Shown here in pieces: positions 15,172 to 17,928 of a DNA stretch of 17,928 nucleotides. The position numbers and the translations under genes are program-made. The DNA is from Candidatus Ancillula trichonymphae ImTpAt (GTDB lineage Bacteria > Actinomycetota > Actinomycetes > Actinomycetales > Bifidobacteriaceae), in assembly GCA_000485475.1 (NCBI GenBank), contig AXYY01000015.1:1-17928 (forward strand), in the 5' to 3' direction. The first letter of the stretch is position 1, and every line of letters starts with the position of its first letter. The notes beneath the pieces were generated by a model. That model had not been told where the DNA came from. It ran no database searches and saw only the letters and a list, made by a program, of their open reading frames with translations.

Positions 15172-15913
15172 ATGAATGGTAGTGTAGACAATTAACTTAA
15201 TTTGAGTGAAGAAGTTGATAACAAAGTTTGATGGTATGAACAAAGATAAGAAGTTTTTTAATAAGCGTTCAGTTATTATTTCACTTTATTGTTGTAAGTG
15301 TATTAACTCTTATATATTAAGTTTATACGTGGAAAAAATGTTTATGAGGCCACTAAGAGTGACGAACTTAAATAGATTAACTACCGAACTTCAAAATAAA
15401 ATACAAGAATCAAAAGTTCCACAACAGCAAGCTTTCAATTTCTTGATGCTAGTTTACTTGGTGGCGGCACAACAAACCTTGAAAAATTTAAAAATGTTGA
15501 TAAAAATGGTTATTTGGTAATTTAGATAGTGGTTGTTTTTATAAGTTCGTTGTAAACGGTGCAAAAGTCAAGTTTTCATCACAATTTGATAAGGCTAATT
15601 ATATTCCAAATATATTCAGTTGAAGTGTTGTGAAGATTTGGTGGAATTTATCCAGAAGAATCTGAGGAGTGTAAAAAAGTTAACGAAAATGGTAAATTTT
15701 GTAACGATTTCTGCTTTTTATGCTGGAACTTGTAATATGTATGCGAAGAATTTTAATATAGATGAGATGATACTGCTTTAGATGTAACCTTTTGATGTTG
15801 ATGTAACATATGCTTCTTCAATTATTATTCTAAGAGATCAATACAGCGGTAAGAAAAATAAAACATTTGCAGCTGTACTTGAATTAGGGTTGTCAACAAT
15901 AAAAAAAAAGTAG
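15172..15913 (+). pseudogene. Multiply frameshifted gene for a membrane-anchored protein of unknown function
   Basis: Joining three frames gives a coherent protein. A short hydrophilic start (MNGSVDN, then LNLSEEVDNKV) and a basic stretch NKDKKFFNKRSV are followed by a hydrophobic helix (VIISL then FIVVSVLTLIY). A helical linker comes next (VYEATKSDELK, then LTTELQNKIQESKVPQQQAF), and after it an outer domain with GGGTTNLEKFKNVDKNGYL, SGCFYKFVVNGAKVKFSSQF, GIYPEESEECKKVNENGKFC, and finally TYASSIIILRDQYSGKKNKT before TAG at 15911. The four or more cysteines suit a domain outside the cell. At least six frame changes or stops make it non-functional unless the sequence is faulty. I recognise no family. 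The layout (one N-terminal membrane helix, outer C-terminal domain) suggests a surface or pilin-like protein. Confidence 0.55.
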
Positions 15914-16073
15914 TACGCAAAATATAGGAAAACCATTTTCAAGTAGCCCATCTAATGGATTGCAAATTTTATCCATTTTATTCAAGTATGACGAGTAGTT
16001 TTGACTTATTTTAAAAACTTTTTTGTGGACGGATAGACAACAGAACAGGGTTGTTATTGTAGCCGCATTAGCA

Positions 16074-16115
16074 AAATCCGCCAAAATGTTTCACATGAAA
16101 CGTTTTGGCGGATTT
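16074..16115. repeat. 42-base palindrome with a parS-like centre
   Basis: Perfect 13-base arms AAATCCGCCAAAA (16074-16086) and TTTTGGCGGATTT (16103-16115) flank TGTTTCACATGAAACG (16087-16102). The centre matches the ParB-binding parS consensus TGTTTCACGTGAAACA at 14 of 16 positions and is itself nearly palindromic. It lies 25 bases after the khpB stop in the rnpA-yidD-yidC-khpB unit, close to where the origin should be. It could be parS, a bidirectional terminator for that operon (four U's follow the stem on the minus strand), or both. Confidence 0.6.
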
Positions 16116-16140
16116 GTACCCAAAATCTATTGGTATATTT

Positions 16141-16571
16141 TTAAGGTAATAATAACTCTACGTTTTCTCCTTCATCAGTTGAGTATGAAGATAAACCAGC
16201 CTTTTCAACTTCTTGATGTATAAGTCTTTTTAAATGAGTTCATGGGTGAAAATTCAAAATCAAGCTCTTTTTCCTTTGTTTGTTCAATAATTTCTTTTGC
16301 AGTTATTCACATCAATACGGACAGAAACATGACTTTTTGTTTGCCTATAAATAAAAAGTTTAACAATAAGTTGAAGCGTATTTATAGTTTTGTTTTTATC
16401 ATCTATAAATTCTTTATCCAATCTTTGTTGTTTATATTTATATTCACAAGTGGTTGCTTTTTTAAATCGGAATCAACTGTAATATCGTTTTCAATATCAA
16501 AAAAACTAAACAAATCTTTAGTAAAGTCGATTGTAAAAATCTATTTGCGCATTAAAGTTATCAATCTCCAT
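16141..16571 (-). pseudogene. khpB: Broken khpB (jag) RNA-binding protein gene
   Basis: KhpB (Jag/EloR) is a KH-R3H RNA-binding protein usually encoded next to yidC. Here a Shine-Dalgarno (GTAGGAGA) and ATG at 16571 follow the yidC stop by 10 bases, but the frame soon stops. Joining frames recovers the family: FSFFDIENDITVDSDLKKQP, a KH core FIDDKNKTINTLQLIVKLFI, SVRIDVNN, AKEIIEQTKEKE, and an R3H domain (FEFSPMNSF, then KRLIHQEVEKAGLSSYSTDE). It ends at TAA (plus 16141-16143). About four frame changes are needed. The GxxG loop of the KH domain (normally like IGRRGQT) is replaced by IDDKNKT, so RNA binding was probably lost as well. Confidence 0.75.
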
Positions 16572-16581
16572 AATTATTCTC

Positions 16582-17517
16582 CTACTTTTGTTTTCCTTTT
16601 TTATTTGGTTGTTTTCTTTGGGCTTTTAAAACGTCTGGTTTATTATATTTTTCAAACTCTTCTGAACTCAAATTCACAATTTTTTGTGCGCTCTTCTTTT
16701 TTGTGCGCTCTTCTTTTGAAATGGCAGCTTCCGAATCTGGTGTCGGAATAAAATAAATTTGCCAAATCCCCTGTAACAGTGTCCAAATGTTTGTAGTTAA
16801 CATATAAATTAAAATTCCTATTGGTAAAATAAGACATGGAAAAACGGTTATAATAGGAAAGATATAAATCATCATTTTCTGTGTTTTATACATGGGGTTA
16901 TCTTTGGTTGCAAGAGGAACATTTTTTTGAGTTACAACTTTTTGCGAAATAAATATAATTAAGCATATTACCAATACCAAAAAGACAAGAATAATTTTTT
17001 CACTGATATTACTTATACCATAAAAGGTATCAGATAAATTAAGACTAAAAAATGAGGAATTTTCTATTTGTTTGGCAATATTTTTGTCTATTTTTCCAAT
17101 GGAAGGAGCTCCCTCAGAAACTTCTTTAACAGAGTTTAGTGTTCGATATAACGCCAGAAAAAAAGGAGCCTGTAATAAAAGCGGTAAGCAAGAGCCAAAA
17201 GGGTTTACCCTTTCTTTTTTATAAAGGGCCATTGTTTCTCTACTTAAAGCTTCACGTGAAGCCTGGTCTTTTTTGTTTTTATATTTCTTTTTAATTGCTT
17301 GGATTTGTGGTTGTATAGCTTGCATTTTTCGCGTAGAGTAAATTGTTTTAATAAAAACGGGTAGAATGCAAACACGAATTAAAATAGTGAGCAAAACAAT
17401 GGAAAAAATCCACGCTATGCCAGAACCAGCGTTGAAACCAACAAGTGTCAAGAAGTCATGTACATAATAAAATATATAGGACATGACAATTTCAATAGGC
17501 TTAAGAATTTCTAACAT
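16582..17517 (-). CDS. yidC: Membrane protein insertase YidC
   Basis: YidC inserts and folds proteins in the cytoplasmic membrane, alone or with Sec. The 311-residue protein begins in the membrane (IVMSYIFYYVHDFLTLVGF) and has the Gram-positive-type core: a helix carrying the conserved Arg (Arg48 in LLTILIRVCILPVF), a basic cytoplasmic hairpin (QAIKKKYKNKKDQ), NPFGSCLPLLLQAPFFLALY, and two further hydrophobic stretches (VFLVLVICLIIFISQ, IFPIITVFPCLILPIGILIY). The tail is Lys-rich (RKQPNKKGKQK), suiting ribosome contact. Its ATG follows the yidD stop directly (TAAATG). The DNA is much more AT-rich than the left half of the window. Confidence 0.95.
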   Translation of the reverse strand: MLEILKPIEIVMSYIFYYVHDFLTLVGFNAGSGIAWIFSIVLLTILIRVCILPVFIKTIYSTRKMQAIQPQIQAIKKKYKNKKDQASREALSRETMALYKKERVNPFGSCLPLLLQAPFFLALYRTLNSVKEVSEGAPSIGKIDKNIAKQIENSSFFSLNLSDTFYGISNISEKIILVFLVLVICLIIFISQKVVTQKNVPLATKDNPMYKTQKMMIYIFPIITVFPCLILPIGILIYMLTTNIWTLLQGIWQIYFIPTPDSEAAISKEERTKKKSAQKIVNLSSEEFEKYNKPDVLKAQRKQPNKKGKQK

Positions 17518-17733
17518 TTATTTTGTCCTTTTTAATTTTTCTGGAACTTCGTCAGCGCCACCGTTTGAAAAGGGATTACATTTTAAAAGCCTTTTTACGA
17601 TTAAGGATACACCCCTAAAACCGTGAAGCTCTAACGCTTGTAAAGAATAATTCGAACAAGAGGGATAATATTTGCAATGAGGTAGAAAAAAAGGAGAAAT
17701 AGCACGTTGATAAAATTTTATAAGAAACTTCAT
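17518..17733 (-). CDS. yidD: Membrane protein insertion efficiency factor YidD
   Basis: YidD is a small membrane-associated protein thought to help YidC-dependent insertion. The 71-residue product has the family features: an N-terminal amphipathic helix (MKFLIKFYQRAISPFFLPHC), the CxxxPSCSNYSLQAL motif (Cys20 and Cys26), HGFRG, and RLLKCNPFSNGG. An AAGGAG Shine-Dalgarno lies 8 bases before the ATG, and the start overlaps the rnpA stop (ATGA). It ends exactly where yidC begins, giving the standard order rnpA-yidD-yidC. Confidence 0.95.
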   Translation of the reverse strand: MKFLIKFYQRAISPFFLPHCKYYPSCSNYSLQALELHGFRGVSLIVKRLLKCNPFSNGGADEVPEKLKRTK

Positions 17734-17928
17734 AAATAAAACTCCTTCTTTATCTTGTCAAAAACCAAAACAAGCTCATTCAACAGTTCCCAGAACGTTT
17801 TATAAACAGCTGCTTTTTTAACGCGTATAACAGCTGCAAATTGATAAGAATCACAAGGAAAACTACGCACTATTTCACGAAACTGTCTATACTTTTTGTG
17901 CCGAACTACAGAATTTCCGACAACTTTG
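17730..17928 (-). CDS. rnpA: Ribonuclease P protein component (C-terminal part)
   Basis: RnpA is the protein that assists the RNase P RNA in cutting the 5' leader from tRNA precursors. Only the last 65 residues are in the window; the start lies beyond base 17928. The family core reads KVVGNSVVRHKKYRQFREIV, the actinobacterial RH variant of the RNR motif, with fewer Arg than usual. The rest (SYQFAAVIRVKKAAVYKTFW) matches the second half of the fold. Its TGA overlaps the yidD ATG. By family synteny, rpmH and dnaA would lie just beyond. Confidence 0.85.
   Translation of the reverse strand, partial: KVVGNSVVRHKKYRQFREIVRSFPCDSYQFAAVIRVKKAAVYKTFWELLNELVLVFDKIKKEFYL

Noticed and set aside
15172..15913. 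UGA read as Trp (altered genetic code) to explain internal stops
   Set aside because: All three stop codons interrupt the frame and continuity returns only by changing frame; intact neighbours use normal stops.
15893..16084. 63-codon open frame on - starting in the palindrome
   Set aside because: No Shine-Dalgarno and no similarity to parA, parB or rsmG, which I looked for at this place; probably chance.
16242..16751. 170-codon open frame on + over the khpB/yidC junction
   Set aside because: It is antisense to yidC and to the khpB remnant, both of which are clearly recognisable on the minus strand.

Overview
The window looks like part of the chromosome of a low-GC actinobacterium with a shrinking genome. 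Pointers are the 24-residue ribosomal protein bL37 (an actinobacterial speciality), the three-gene form of transhydrogenase, an rnpA with the actinobacterial RH-type motif, and several promoters placed so that the mRNA would have no 5' leader. Housekeeping and amino-acid genes are intact, while at least four stretches hold multiply frameshifted gene remains. That mix fits a host-restricted member near the Bifidobacteriaceae, for example the termite-protist symbionts related to Candidatus Ancillula. The taxon is my inference and was not tested by any search.

Layout. 1-287: frameshifted 3' end of a surface-type gene. 394-503: a promoter and the bL37 gene on +. 603-6035, all on -: rpmE-prfA as one unit and ilvD-uvrC as another, each with its own promoter. 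6036-6264: divergent promoter region with palindromes. 6265-8937 on +: gltA-hisD. 8938-10050: no intact gene, with the decayed remains of what may be a formylglycine-generating-enzyme-like gene. 10051-14743 on -: pntAA-pntAB-pntB-xseA-xseB, one tightly coupled operon. 14744-16140: AT-rich, with a duplicated 50-base repeat, a broken membrane-anchored protein gene on +, and a 42-base palindrome with a parS-like core. 16141-17928 on -: the origin-proximal operon rnpA-yidD-yidC followed by a broken khpB (jag).

How it fits together. The right end is the usual neighbourhood of the chromosome origin (rnpA, yidD, yidC, khpB), where a parS site would be expected. The left and centre carry translation (bL31, bL37, RF1), DNA repair (UvrC, exonuclease VII), NADPH supply (proton-translocating transhydrogenase), and steps towards branched-chain amino acids (IlvD), glutamate (citrate synthase) and histidine (HisD). 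NADPH from transhydrogenase would support these biosynthetic routes. This pattern is expected of a symbiont that keeps amino-acid synthesis while losing surface and accessory genes.

The most interesting items are the parS-like 42-base palindrome, the decayed khpB next to an intact yidC, the repeated leaderless-promoter architecture, and the fossil genes in the gaps. I found no intact novel multi-gene system.
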